Of a DNA stretch of 64,000 nucleotides, positions 23,215-34,799 are shown piece by piece (the first letter of the stretch is position 1; each line of letters starts with the position of its first letter). This stretch comes from Combretum micranthum (Eukaryota > Streptophyta > Magnoliopsida > Myrtales > Combretaceae), in the NCBI GenBank assembly GCA_024138025.1, contig JAMXBD010001381.1, forward strand, positions 310,001 to 374,000, in the 5' to 3' direction. The translations under genes were made by a program, and so were the position numbers. Below the pieces are notes generated by a model. That model made no database searches. It was not told the origin of the DNA and saw nothing but the letters and a program-made list of their open reading frames with translations.

Positions 23215-24590
23215 TGTTAAGATGAATTATACTTAATAATTACGGGCCTAAACTTGATAAATTGGTTATTGATTTTATAGAAATCACACTGAAATGGTAC
23301 TTAAGTGTATTTAAATGTCTTTTTCAGGATTCGACGAGTTATGAAGCAATTAAAGGCGATTATGACAAGATTTGAGCAAAGCTTGAATTATAGAATGGAG
23401 TTGAAGTCCTCAATAGTCAAATAACTCAACGGAATGGAAATCAAAGATCAACACGACGAGTTTAGGGGATGAAAACATCAAATTACATCATCTGTGAAGT
23501 GAGCTGGCGGTGCAAAAATCTGAGCAGCCAGCCCAGATGGTTCTGGACGTGAGGAGGAAAGTGCGCGGCCACCTGTGGATGTGAGCCGCCGGCGCACTTG
23601 CCGGCGCACATGGGGTATTGCTCAAATAAATTTTGAGCCGCCATCCAACTTCAGAGATCACGCCAGCCCACTTTTTGTGCGAAATTCCCTCTTAGTATTT
23701 GTCTATAAATGAACTATTAGGGTTGGGTTAGTGCAGGAATTATTCCATATTCAATTAGAAGTTTAGAGAAATTCTTTTGAAGGATGAGGAGCTAAACATC
23801 CCATCTAGCTAAGGGGAATTGCTGCAACTTCGATTCATTAAAGATTGTGAGATCTAACTGATTTATTTATTATGTTCTTTTCTTGAATATTCATATGCTT
23901 TCTACAATAATTGTTATTATTGATTTGTTCAATTGATATGAACCTAGATCTATTCTTTCAATTAGCAAGCAATATATTGTCAATTAGATAATTGGATCCG
24001 TAATTGTTCAATTGTTCTAGTGATTAGTGACAAGATAACATAGTTGATTATATAATAGATGATTGATTGTGTTATGGAAGCATATGATCGGATTTAAATA
24101 GATTAAGCTATTGATTTGTTGATCTGAATTGATAGTCTCTCTTATTCTTATTGCTTTTATCAAATTAAACCCTAAGAGCTTGTTTAGGATTATTTGGTTA
24201 AAAAGAGGAATAACTAAAGAGCCTATTTTAGTTATCGATTCTGTATGGAGAGATAGGTTATTAGAACTTGATTGATAACCATAATCAATTTATTAGGTGA
24301 AGAACTATGATCCATGCATCAATGATCAATCTTATGAATTGAATTGTTAGGTTACCTTAGTTAGAAAACCCTAATCTTGATTACCCCAATTGATTTGTCT
24401 TTGTTTGTCTTAAATAGATTATTCATTGCTATTAAATTTCATAAACTCCCCCAATTCTTTCTCTCTACTTGATCTTTGAATAGAAACAATATAACCAATC
24501 TCTGTGGACACGACCCTATTCATCACTATATACAAATTATTTGTAATTTGAGAGTAGGCTATATTTGTTTGTTGGATTCGACAACCACTA
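23215..24590 (+). repeat. Right (3') LTR of the Athila-type element
   Basis: 1376 bp, collinear with the left LTR. Few differences are visible (for example GTGCGCGGCC against GTGCGCCGGCC), which indicates recent insertion relative to the other elements here. Confidence 0.92.
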
Positions 24591-24595
24591 CCTCG

Positions 24596-24789
24596 TAACA
24601 TGCTACAAACTCTGCTTCCATAGTAGAAGAGGCAACAAGATATTGTTTTACACTCTTCCAAGAGATAGCTCCTCCAGGTAGTAGATAGATGTAGCCTAAT
24701 GTAGATCTTATACTATCTCGACATCCAGCAAAATCAGAATCAGTATACCCAATGATCTCAATATGATCTGACTTTTGATAAGTGAGCAT
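24596..24789 (-). pseudogene. Copia RNase H, N-terminal part
   Basis: GYTDSDFAGCRDSIRSTLGY and ISWKSVKQYLVASSTMEAEF with the D and E residues of Ty1-copia RNase H (TDSDFAGC, STMEAEF). The frame breaks at VACYE, where the Athila-type element is inserted, and resumes at 17709 with ASNHG. Confidence 0.9.
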
Positions 24790-25116
24790 GTAATCTTTTG
24801 TTCTCTATAAGATCGCAAGACTCGTTTGGCTGCTTTCCAATGGTCTAATCTTGGATTACTTAAGTATTTGCCCAACATTCTTGTAATGCACGCAATATCT
24901 GGACGTGTACAAACTTAAGCATACATTAGACTCCCTACTATTGATGCATAAGGAATCTTTTGCATTTCTTTTTCCTCAAAATCATTCTTAGGGCACTGAT
25001 TGAGACTAAATTTATCTCTCTTAGCCACTAGGGTATCACTTGGTCTGCAATTTTGCATGCTATACCTTTTGAGTACCTTTTTCAATATAGCTCTTTTGTG
25101 ATAATCCGAGAATACC

Positions 25117-25446
25117 CTAAGAGTTATCTCGGTGTATTTGTATTCCTAATACAAAAGAGGCATCATCAAGATCTTTCATCTCAAAATTCTTAGCTAGAAA
25201 TTTCTTGGTTTCGTGCAATAAGCCCATATCATTGCTGGCAAGCAAAATATTATCAACATATAAGACCAAGAAAATGTGCTTGCTCCCACATAACTTATGG
25301 TATATATAATCATCGACCAAATTCATCTCAAAACCGAATGAGATGATCACTTGATGAAATTTAAAATACCATTGTCGAGATGCTTGCTTGAGTCCATAGA
25401 TGGATTTCTTAAGTTTACAAACCATATTCTTTGGAACTTCCAACAC
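25117..25446 (-). pseudogene. Copia reverse transcriptase, C-terminal half
   Basis: VCKLKKSIYGLKQASRQWY, then FLVLYVDNILLASND where the catalytic motif normally reads YVDD (here YVDN), then FEMKDLDDASFVLGIQI. The frame ends in a stop at 25117. Loss of the second catalytic aspartate would by itself abolish activity. Confidence 0.9.
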
Positions 25447-25455
25447 AAAGTTTTT

Positions 25456-25953
25456 TTATTGTACCATATAGATCGTCTCATCAATGTCACCACTGAGGAA
25501 GGCGGTCTTTACATCCATCTGATGTAACTCAATATCAAAATATGCCACTAGTGCCATTATATTTCTAAAAGAGTCTTTCGAAAAAACCGGTAAGAAAGTC
25601 TCTTTGTAGTCGATGCCTTCTTTCTGTGTAAAGCCTTTTGCAACAAGACGAGCCTTGTACCTCTCCACATTGCCTTTCGAATCCCTTTTGGTCTTATATA
25701 TCCATTTGCGACCAATGGGCTTCGTACCTTATGGCAATGGGATAAGATCCCAAACATCATTGTCCTTCATAGACTTTATTTTTTCATTCATGGCATCAAT
25801 CCACTTTTGAGAGTTAGAACTTTTAATGGCTTGACGGAAGTTGATTGGATCATCTTCCATCATTCCAATGTCAACCTCATGTTCTTGAAGAAATACGATG
25901 TAATCACCTGGCACTGCACTTTTTCTTTGTCTAGTGGATCTTCTTAATGGCAT
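25456..25953 (-). pseudogene. Copia reverse transcriptase, N-terminal half, with linker
   Basis: MPLRRSTRQRKSAVPGDYIV (the usual R-R-S-x-R linker after integrase) and WIDAMNEKIKSMKDNDVWDL; then, after a break near 25729, ERYKARLVAKGFTQKEGID, FLPVFSKDSFR and HQMDVKTAFLSGDIDETIYM with the first catalytic aspartate in MDVKTAFL. Confidence 0.9.
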
Positions 25954-26044
25954 AGGTTCTTGAGGTGGTAGAGTTTGTTCTTCTGGAACAGTCCCTTGAA
26001 CGGGATCTCCACCATTGTCTAGGTTTATTGTGTCTTGAACAAAG

Positions 26045-26518
26045 TCAGGAAAGAATCTTGACCAAATTCAATAACACCTGTGGGAATATCAACATATTCC
26101 TCTTCAAAGACAATGTCTCTAACCATATCTCCCCCACAAACTCGATATCCTCAAAGAACCGAGCATTTCCTGACTCAAATATTGACTTAGTTGTGGGATC
26201 ATAAAACTTGTAACCCTTTGATCTTTCGGAGTACCCAACAAAATAACAACTCACCGTTCTTGAGTCCAGTTTCTTTTCATTAGGTCTCTAAGGTTGTGCC
26301 TCAGCTGGACATCCCTACACATGTAAATGCTTTATACTAGGCTTCTTACTCGTCCAAAGCTCATAAGGGGTTTTATTGGTTGCTTTAGTTGGAACCCTGT
26401 TAAGGATATATGCTGCAATCTTAAGTGCTTCTTCCCATAATGATTCTTGTAAGGTGGAGTAACAAATCATACTCCTCGCCATATCCTTAAGCATCCTGTT
26501 TCGTCTTCCAGCAACCAT
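26045..26518 (-). pseudogene. Copia integrase, central to C-terminal part
   Basis: RRNRMLKDMARSMICYSTLQ, LWEEALKIAAYILNRVPTKA and PYELWTSKKPSIKHLHV (the GKR-like downstream block), then a gap and CYFVGYSERSKGYKFYDPT. The catalytic glutamate would lie just upstream. Interrupted by stops near 26300. Confidence 0.88.
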
Positions 26519-26923
26519 TCATAATGGTGAACCTGGCATTGTATATTGTGGGACTATACCGTATTCCTCTAGGAAGTTAGCAAAAGGTCCTGGATGTTGT
26601 TTACCTGAACCATCATATCTGCTATAGTATTCGCTAACACGATTAGATCTTATGCTTTTAATCCTTTCGTTATCTTTGTTCTTATTTTTAGGGGTGGAGG
26701 CTAGGTGTGCACTCTCAATCTTATCTTGCTTAAGCCTTTTTTCTTCTTGAACACAGTGTGAGATGAGCTCATTCAGAGACCAAGTCTCTTTCTGATAGTT
26801 ATAGCTCACCTTAAACCAGCTAAACTGTGCCAGAAGAGAAATCAAAACCAAATGCACTAGCAAGTCCTCTGTGAGGTCGAGCTTAAGTGCTCTTAATTTG
26901 GAAGTAAGATGAGACATCTCCAT
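26519..26923 (-). pseudogene. Gag C-terminal part joined to integrase (internal deletion)
   Basis: The first part is gag of the UBN2 type (KLRALKLDLTEDLLVHLVLI, then SLNELISHCVQEEKRLKQDK). After HLASTPKNKNKDN the same open frame continues as IRSNRVSEYYSRYDGSG and GPFANFLEEYGIVPQYTMPG, which is integrase. Zinc knuckle, protease and the integrase N-terminal domain are absent. The joint lies near 26690. Confidence 0.85.
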
Positions 26924-27290
26924 GATGTACTCCCTAATATTGCCTTACCTTTACCCTTATATTTCGTTGAGATTAGGTTTGCCAAAAGTGTACTAATTTC
27001 TGCCTTTTCATTCTTGGCAAACATTTTTCTCGATTTCATGAAAGAAATCCTTAGCCTTAGTTATTTTATCAAAAATTATGCTTCTGAATGCTTCTGAAAT
27101 GGCTTTCTTCATGATCATCATACGCATGCGATTTGATTTCTCCCACTTTTCCATCTCCCTCTTATCATCGGAGGTACTCTTATCAATAAGAGGTAAAGGA
27201 GAATCAATCCTTAACGCATGTTCGAGATCCATGACTCCAAGTACTATCAAGAGATTCTCTTTTCATGACTTGAAGTTAGTGCCATTAAGC
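26924..27290 (-). pseudogene. Copia gag, N-terminal part
   Basis: MLNGTNFKS*KENLLIVLG (a stop where a tryptophan is usual), then MDLEHALRIDSPLPL, EKWEKSNRMRMMIMKKAISE and KAKDFFHEIEKNV. Typical start of UBN2-type gag in plant Copia elements. The frame changes near 27008. Confidence 0.85.
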
Positions 27291-28612
27291 ATAGGAATGA
27301 AATTGATGTTGGCAGTAATATTAACAGGATTATTTATAGCTGAACGAGAACAACAGACAAATAAACAAGCTCACATAAGTCTTAAAACAAAATGATAAAT
27401 TCAAATAAAGATAAACCCCATCTCAAGATATAGGGCACCCCATTAATATTTCATCTTTGGACAAAATATTAACTACTAAGTGGTATCTTGGTATAGTAAT
27501 CAAACACTGATAATAAGAACATATTAAACAATAAACCTTCCTTTAGGCTGATTTATTATTCACATGTAAAACCAAATAATCATCACGCATTTATTACTAC
27601 GGTGCACTTGCAATTCTATTAAACATTAACCTTCATTTGGGCCGATTAAATATTCATATAAGTTGCAAGCATACAACCTTTTATATTTTAAAACAAACTA
27701 ATTTCCACAAGAGGGAGCACTTTGGCGGTATGTTATTCTAATTAGTTCATCTCAAAATATATATAAACATACCAATATTCCAATTTAAAATTATATCAAA
27801 CTTTGGGTCAAAGTCACAATTAATCAACTTTAATTTTGACCAAAACTTATTGGGTTTAATAACCCATAAATATAAATTGACCAAAAATTAATTAAAATAA
27901 CGTTGAACACGGAAAACTTAAAATTCAATCCATTAAATTAACATATACGCAATACAAGGAATTCATATTATAGAAATAATTAAAATAACCCAATTTTCGG
28001 ATGAAACCGCATAAACTTTCAACATAAACCATCATGAGCAGTAATCCATATAAAAGAATTATATGTTCATTCATAATTTGCGAATTTCATTGTATTTGAT
28101 GCCGACACAGTGATTTTATTTCGATAACATATTAAATTGTGATTAAGAAAACAGAGGAACATGATGGAATAATTCACGACTTATCAATTAATGGAATCGA
28201 CATCATCAACGAGATTCATGTCAAAAATCAAAATTCATAAATCAATATAAGTATACGTACACTTGTACAGTATCAACGGCAAGAATTTGAGTAAACAAAA
28301 AACCAAAGCCCCATAAGAAGTCCGAGATTCATCAATAGATGATTTCATAAATAAATAAAATATCAATGGAAAACATGTATTTCATCGACTTGACATTATA
28401 TAAGGATTTAGAATAAGGGAGATGAAATTCCAATAGACATGCACGTGATTTCATATCCGATCTTGACGGCAACTGAATTCCGATAAATATAAAATAAACC
28501 TTTTATATTTATTCCTTGAAACCCTAAACCTTAAAAATTAAGGGAAAGCAACACCCTATATAAATTACCAAAATAATTCCTAATGATCAAACATGTATGC
28601 TCTTATACCACT
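27291..28612 (-). other. Non-coding 5' leader of the Copia element
   Basis: AT-rich stretch between 5' LTR and gag, with no protein-like frame. The primer-binding site lies at its right edge (about 28598-28610). Confidence 0.6.
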
Positions 28613-29110
28613 TGTTAAACCTAAATTAATCTTTTGTGAAAACCATCACATATAAAACCCTAGATTGTTCAGGTTTAATCATTAAAAATTAAACAATAGA
28701 TAAGCAGAAGCATACCTGAATGCATAGTAATCAATAATTTTAGAGTTTTGCGATTAGCCTTCTAGATCAACATGTTTTCCTTTTAAGAGATCTCTTTTGT
28801 TTTCTCTACGTACTCTCTGATGATGGGATTCAGAAAAAACTAAAAAAATTATATATGTAACCTAAGGACCATAACCACTATTTATAGAGATAACTCAATG
28901 TTATCTTTTGGTATTTCTATTTTAGCCCATCATAAAAATAGATATTACCCATAAGGTCTCTATACATAAAAAGGTCATACCTATTAGATACATTAAAGCC
29001 CAAATACTTAAATCCTATTGATCACTTTTAATTGAGCTTAACTTAATATGACAGCCCGTAACATATAATTATTTCACATATAAGGCCAACGTTGGATTAA
29101 GGATCCAACA
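28613..29110 (-). repeat. 5' LTR of the Copia element
   Basis: 498 bp, minus-strand start TGTTGGATCC. The CTATAAATAGTGG word (minus strand, about 28886-28874) is a good TATA box. It is followed on the plus strand by ATATA (29111-29115), the same five bases that precede the TRIM LTR at 15817. Confidence 0.9.
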
Positions 29111-30200
29111 ATATAATATTAATTTCACTCCATTTATGCGATGTATCCATACAAATGAATGGATTTATCATTCTATTCTCATTCCATTTCAATCCAATAC
29201 ATTTCGTACAATTACAATGGTACATTTTATTGAGAGAATAGAATCGTGATTTCAAGTTTCATTCTCATTCATATGTTTGAAAGTGATTTTAAAAGTCAAA
29301 TACACAATTACTAGAAATTATCAATTCCGACATTCTAAGGCAGATTTGATACTACCTTTGAGAATGAGGAATCACGATTACATTCCACCATCTTCTTATC
29401 CAACCACATATATTATTCATAATCATCACAAAAGGTTTTTTTTTTTTTTTTTGGTAAATAAACATTTCCATATTTTAAAATGTACCTTTTGTAAATAAAC
29501 AATTCGTTTAATTTAATTTAATAGATATACCACACATAGGAATGGATTTCTTAGTCCTTTACTCATTTCATTCCATTTTTTCGATTTTAATTTATTATAT
29601 TTCAAACAATTTCATTGCATCAACCAAACATTGTAGTGATATGACACCACCTTTCGGCATAATGAACTTATTCTCTTCGATTATAATGGTAGCACTATTT
29701 TTTCTTCGAATACCTCTCACTTAAGGGATACTAGACTACAGAACCATTAGCATAATACTAGCACTATTGTTTTGGCATTTGCCTAATCACCAACCACAAA
29801 AGTTTATTTTTTAGGGTTTTGTTAAACAAGTCAACATAATTTTTGTTATGGCCATTTTCAAATATTATACTATAGTAAATATTACAAAGTGTTCAGTACA
29901 TGTCAAGCTATGAGTAAATGCACCATAAAAGTTATTTATAATTAAAAATACAACATTTATGAATGTTTAATTGACTCCATAAAGTGGAGATTATTCTTTC
30001 TCTACAAATTTATTGTGTTTAATCGATGGAATAGCTACTATTACAAAATGAGAATTACAATTACGTACACCAGTGGAAGAATAACTGTTTATTAACTTAG
30101 TCATATTTTCATATTTATCCTTAAGACTTCAAATGAAATACGAGGAACAGTTATTAGTTATCAACTTCATTCTTTAAGAATTATTATTATTTTATTCCTA
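29111..30200. repeat. Repeat R, copy d, right part
   Basis: Resumes the copy left at 15816: ATTGATTTATCATTCC-like and CAATTACAATGGTACAT match copy c near 12345-12420. 29775-30060 matches copy a (600-960). A 17-base T run at 29437-29453 lies within. Confidence 0.65.
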
Positions 30201-31022
30201 CCTTATTTCATTCAGCCAATTAATACAATTGTATCCTAGAAAAGCATGTCAAGGAAGATTTTTAAAAGGATGGAGCAATCATTCATGTATCAAGAAGAAA
30301 ATTACATTTGACTTATTACTAAATGCACTTTATTCATTTTATTTTTTAACTATGATTTAACATTCGTATCACTAGGCTATAATAATCATAACAATATACA
30401 GTTTATACACTTATTATCACCTTCCCATGGGATTTTACATTACAATAATATGTGAATCAATCATTGCCATTGATAATGAAAAAAAATGGGACAAATGCGC
30501 TAAAAGATATTTATTTTTTCCAATCCGTGACCTCTATTTTCAAAAAGTATCAAAATAGGATCCTGCCATTCCCCATTATAAAGCCATTAAAAGAGGGTCG
30601 TGAAATGGAAAAATAATAAAAATGCTGTAAAATTAAAAACTAAAAAACAATGCGAGAACCTAAGTCTTTTATACTTTTATTTATTTATTTATTTCGTCAT
30701 TTCAAGACTTATGCCTTTACGTATTTTCATTTTACGACCTACCTTTTAACAACGGTTATAATAGAGACAAACGAAAATCCTATTTTAACTCGTACGCGAT
30801 AACACAAGTCCTCAAATAAAAAAAAAAAAAAAAGGAGGAAAAAGGGAAAATGTAGTTCTGAGACCAAAAAAAAAAAAGTTGTGAAAACTTAAGTCCTTCA
30901 TGTATATTTTATCCATAAAAATTGTCATGGGATTGGATAATTATAGGTCTACATGTAGCAAAAATAAATAAAAGGTTTAAGATGTGAAATAATACGTGTT
31001 TAGATTTTATAACAAACATTAA
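30201..31022. other. AT-rich intergenic DNA, no gene seen
   Basis: Poly-A and TTTATTTA tracts; no protein-like frame or recognisable repeat end. Confidence 0.5.
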
Positions 31023-31410
31023 TGGCCCGTTCACTTCACTGAATAGAATAGAGAGGAAATGAAATTCCACTTCGAAGGGAAGATAATAGTGTTGTAATGG
31101 TTATTACAATGTTCACTTTATGTTAAAAGTAAAACAGATAATTATTAGGGTAAAAAGTAAAATTTACATAATGCTCCATATATTTATTACAAAAAAAGGA
31201 TAATTATATAGGTGTTATTTTCAAAACAGGAGTGTTGATGAGAAAGTTAAAAAATAGACCATTGAATGGTAATTCATAGGATGGAGATATGAATTGTTAT
31301 TCATTATTATTCATTATGAATTGTAATCCATTTGAAGTGAATATTGTAATATTAATCTTATGTTGAACGATAAATAAATGAAAAGCTATTCATGTCAAGT
31401 GAACAGACCG
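31023..31410. mobile_element. PIF/Harbinger (Tourist)-like MITE, 388 bp
   Basis: Inverted termini TGGCCCGTTCACTT (left) and CGGTCTGTTCACTT (right, reverse complement), both continuing to GAATAG, are flanked by TAA (31020-31022 and 31411-31413), the 3-bp target of PIF/Harbinger elements. Non-coding, AT-rich interior rich in ATTCATTATTATTC. A hAT origin is less likely because no 8-bp repeat is found. Confidence 0.75.
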
Positions 31411-31904
31411 TAAGTGAGGAAAAAAATAAGTAAGAAAATGGTAAATATAATCCTTTAAAAGGGGGAGGAGGAGAGAGAGTGAGGGAGAATGATTGACTTA
31501 TATAACCTATTATTATAGCAGCATTACACTAACCTGTCAAGTCGATCGAGTGTGTTGAAGTCTCTCATGCCATGGAGAGAGTGTGTAAATAGTTTTGCTT
31601 CTAACTTTATTCATTAGCCATCATCTTTGTCATGTGATGAAAAATACAAAAATAAAATTAAATAAAAAAATATTATCGATACATTTCAAATAAAAAATAG
31701 ATATCCTTACACACATTATATGTTTAATAGACATTGATCAAATATAGTGTAGAGAGATAAAATACAAGTGTGCATTTTGAGAGTGAGGGACACACACACA
31801 ATCTAAAAAGATCTACCAATAAAGGTAATCCAAAAAGATCAACAAATGGAATTTTATGAGCCAAAAATACTCGTATAATAACAAAAGAAGAATGTCACAC
31901 TCAT
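31411..31904. other. AT-rich stretch, possibly part of a decayed MSI4 intron 1
   Basis: No gene. The word CCAAAAAGATCAACAAA near 31831 resembles intron 1 of the main MSI4-like copy (near 10609), directly beside the exon-1 remnant, so part of this may be intron 1 of that fragment. Confidence 0.35.
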
Positions 31905-31995
31905 CGACAAAAGAGAGAAGACCATGCAAGATTGCTTTGGATAAACCAGTCATATATAATAGATATGATGGACTTCCAATGAGTGTATCTTTCGT
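31905..31995 (-). pseudogene. MSI4/FVE-like exon-1 fragment d
   Basis: On the minus strand reads RYTHWKSIISIIYDWFIQSN then LAWSSLFCR, against RYAQWKSVIPMLYDWLANHN and LLWPSLSCR in the main copy. The split arginine (CG) is at the same place, but the donor GT has become AT. The plus-strand flank (GACTTCCAATGAGTGTATCT) matches 10888-10907. No later exon is seen to the left. Its upstream side is cut by the family-A LTR at 32033. Confidence 0.78.
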
Positions 31996-33156
31996 TCATC
32001 ATTCATTTTTCTTTATGATTCACCTCATTTTCTGTCACGCCCCAATGGGTACCCTAAGCGTGACAGCCCGCCGTACACAATATTAAAACTTAAGAATGAC
32101 TACCTCAGTCACTTGAAAGCTTCCATATCGGTACAAGGCGTACATTCACAACAAAGGGAGACCGGTGGAGTAATGCGTTTTAAGACATTGGCAGCGGAAT
32201 ATGCAAAATAACACTTAATATATATTTCATTGAAATAAAAGTTGTCGAGCCTGGATTTTGAAAACTATCCGGTCCATTTCTCTTAATCCGATTCATATTA
32301 AACCCTTAACCCCATTCAATATGAATCCTCGACTAGGGATTAAAAGAAATTTTGGAGTCGCCACCCGATAAAAATCGGAAAAAAATGAAAGCCAGGATTA
32401 ATGGGTCGGTTAATCCTAACTTAGCCACTAATCTGCGAAAAGTTTGATTTAAAAATCAAACTTTTTAAAAAATACCAGATATCTGAGTCCGGGGGCTAAC
32501 CTATTAAAACCTAAGCGGTTACCACTTTAAATTTAAAATTTAGAATTTATCCTTTTCTATACTAAAAAATTCAAACAAAACATTTATAAAACAAATATCT
32601 ACAAGTTTAATCATTCATTTTTATTTTTATGTATTTATTTTTTTTTAGGATTTAAATATCAACAAACATTTGTATTTTTCCTTTTAAAAAAAAAAAACTT
32701 ATAATATGTACAAAATGATTATTTCAAACTATCAAAACAAAATATATTTTTTCTAATTTTATTGTCGCCCCGTAGGTGCCTACGTACTCGCTAATCGAGA
32801 TCAGACAAAACGTACTTCTTTTATAAAGAATTTAGTTTGTTGATCAATTTTATATTTTTAAAATATTCTCACTTTAAGTTCATTAAATTTTGAATTTTTA
32901 TGAAAACCAATTTTGATGATCCTATGATCTAATCAATTGATTTTTATTTCATTAAAAAAAAATATTTTTCTAGGTTAAAAAATCATTAATTCATGGCTAA
33001 TTTAATGCTACATGAAAGTCAATTTTGATTAAACAATATTAAATATTTTCATAGTAAATTTATGAAAACATTTTTGAACAACTTTAATTATTTTCAAAGT
33101 CAATTTATGAAAATAATTTTGAAAACTTTGAGTATTATCTTTATAGCAAATTTATA

Positions 33157-33280
33157 AAGATAACTTTGATAAAAACTTGATTAATATCTTCATAGTAAAT
33201 TTATGAAGATAAATTTTGATAAAAACTTGATTAATATCTTCATAGTAAATTTATGAAGATAAATTTTGATAAAAAAAACT
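33157..33280. repeat. Short tandem repeat in family-D LTR, about 58-bp unit
   Basis: The block TCATAGTAAATTTATGAAGA followed by TAAATTTTGATAAAAACTTGATTAATATCT is repeated with little change (about 33180 and 33238), preceded by more diverged versions from about 33050. Confidence 0.8.
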
Positions 33281-34799
33281 TGATCAATATCATGATTCTC
33301 AAAAACAATTTTTATCTTTATTATTCAACAACAATTTTGGTTTAAAAAAAATCCATTTACAATTTATTATTTTTCAAAATTCAATAATCATCACATATGT
33401 TCATAACATATTCAAAATATATCATAACAAAATTAAAATACAAAAACAAAACATCTCATGCATCAAATATATATTTAAAGATCAATTTATATGCAAATAC
33501 ATATTCATAAAATATTCAAAAATATCAAAAATTGTTAAAACATGTAAATTTACATTAAAAATAATTATTCTAATTTTTCTGGATTTTTCTGAATTTTCTG
33601 GATTTTTTACGAATTTTTATTAAATTTTTCCTATTTTCCGAAATTAAATATAAAATAAATAAATAATTTAATAATACAGACTAACCTGGACCGTTGGATG
33701 AAGCGGAGGAGATCTGGTACGTTGATCTGGCTGACTGATCCTGACCGTTTGATCCTCTGACCTTCAATCTAGCGCGTTGGATTATTTGATCAAATCTGGG
33801 CCGTCTGATCTGAATGATCAAATCCGGAGCGTTGGATCTGCTGACTGTTGACCGACGACCGTTGATCGACATTGACCGATGACCGACCGGGTTGGATTTC
33901 GAATTTCGGGTCGGATCTTGGATACCCGTCGGGCGAAGAAGAAGATCACGCTACCTTTCGAGCGTTCCTCGACCGCTCCTGGTGGTTTTCGAAGCCTGCA
34001 ACCTTGTCGACCCGACGTGGATTGGGGTGCTGCAGTGGCTAGTGGTGGTGGTTCACTCCCAGAACCACCAAAAGTGGCGGTTCGTGTGGTGACCCAACGG
34101 CGGCGTAAAATAGAAAATTCCCAAAAATTTTCAGAACTTCCAATTGCAAATTCGAGCAATTCTAAACACTATAATCAATCAAAAACACTTTCTAAATGAT
34201 CCTAACACTCTTTAATTGGATCGAAATCCTCCCGATCACTTCGAATTTGCAATTTTTGCAATTCGAACACTTTCTCCTCTATTTTCAGATCTCGATCTTG
34301 TAGTGTGTATTTTGCGAAATTGAATTGTGCTTTCTGCTTGTGGGGTGATCCTATTTATAGAGTTCGAAACAATTTGTCGTTTTGAAGCTTTATAATGGTT
34401 CAATTTTTGAATCACGAATCGTTATATTTTTTCAAATAAGAACGATTCAAAATTAAGACTCGATTCGTGATTGTTGGTTCAAATTGATCACGAATCTTGT
34501 GTTTACAGATCATGACTCCTTAATTAAGTGTATTTAATTTGATCAATTGATACAATTCGACCAATTTTGAAATTTGAAAAATCATGTCCATTCGAATTTT
34601 TTCCCAATTTTCATGCCTTAATTAAAATGCCTTTTGGGATGAAATAATGCATGAATTGTGTATAGATGTGATGTATCCCATGCCTAGTTTGTGTCTGTAC
34701 AGTTAATTTCGAAAAAACACAAAGATTCATTGGTGAAATGATGTCTCAAAGTGGATGAACCGATGTGTCTTTTGGGAAAAAAATTGAACAAAAAGAAGG

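Larger units (their letters stand above)
17715..24590 (+). mobile_element. Athila-type Gypsy retrotransposon with gag-protease only
   Basis: Flanked by the 5-bp target duplication CCTCG (17710-17714 and 24591-24595). Left LTR 17715 to about 19084 and right LTR 23215-24590 are about 1.37 kb each and nearly identical by eye. The primer-binding site matches tRNA-Asp. Gag and protease have Athila-like sequence but are broken by at least four frame changes. No reverse transcriptase, RNase H or integrase is present between 21640 and 23214. Inserted in the RNase H codons of the Copia element, in opposite orientation to it. Probably a non-autonomous derivative that relied on enzymes from relatives. 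Confidence 0.92.
16453..29110 (-). mobile_element. Ty1-copia retrotransposon (degenerate), split by an Athila insertion
   Basis: Minus-strand element. The 5' LTR is 29110-28613 and the 3' LTR 16951-16453, both about 498 bp, starting TGTTGGATC on the minus strand. The primer-binding site follows the 5' LTR on the minus strand (TGGTATAAGAGCA, one base off the initiator tRNA-Met site). Domain order is gag, integrase, reverse transcriptase, RNase H, as in Ty1-copia. Protease and the N-terminal part of integrase are missing. Stops and frame changes occur throughout, so it is dead. RNase H is split by the Athila-type element at 17715-24590. Confidence 0.9.

Noticed and set aside
33681..34199. Several frames of 63-113 aa
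   Set aside because: GC-richer part of a non-coding solo LTR, open on both strands, no family motif.
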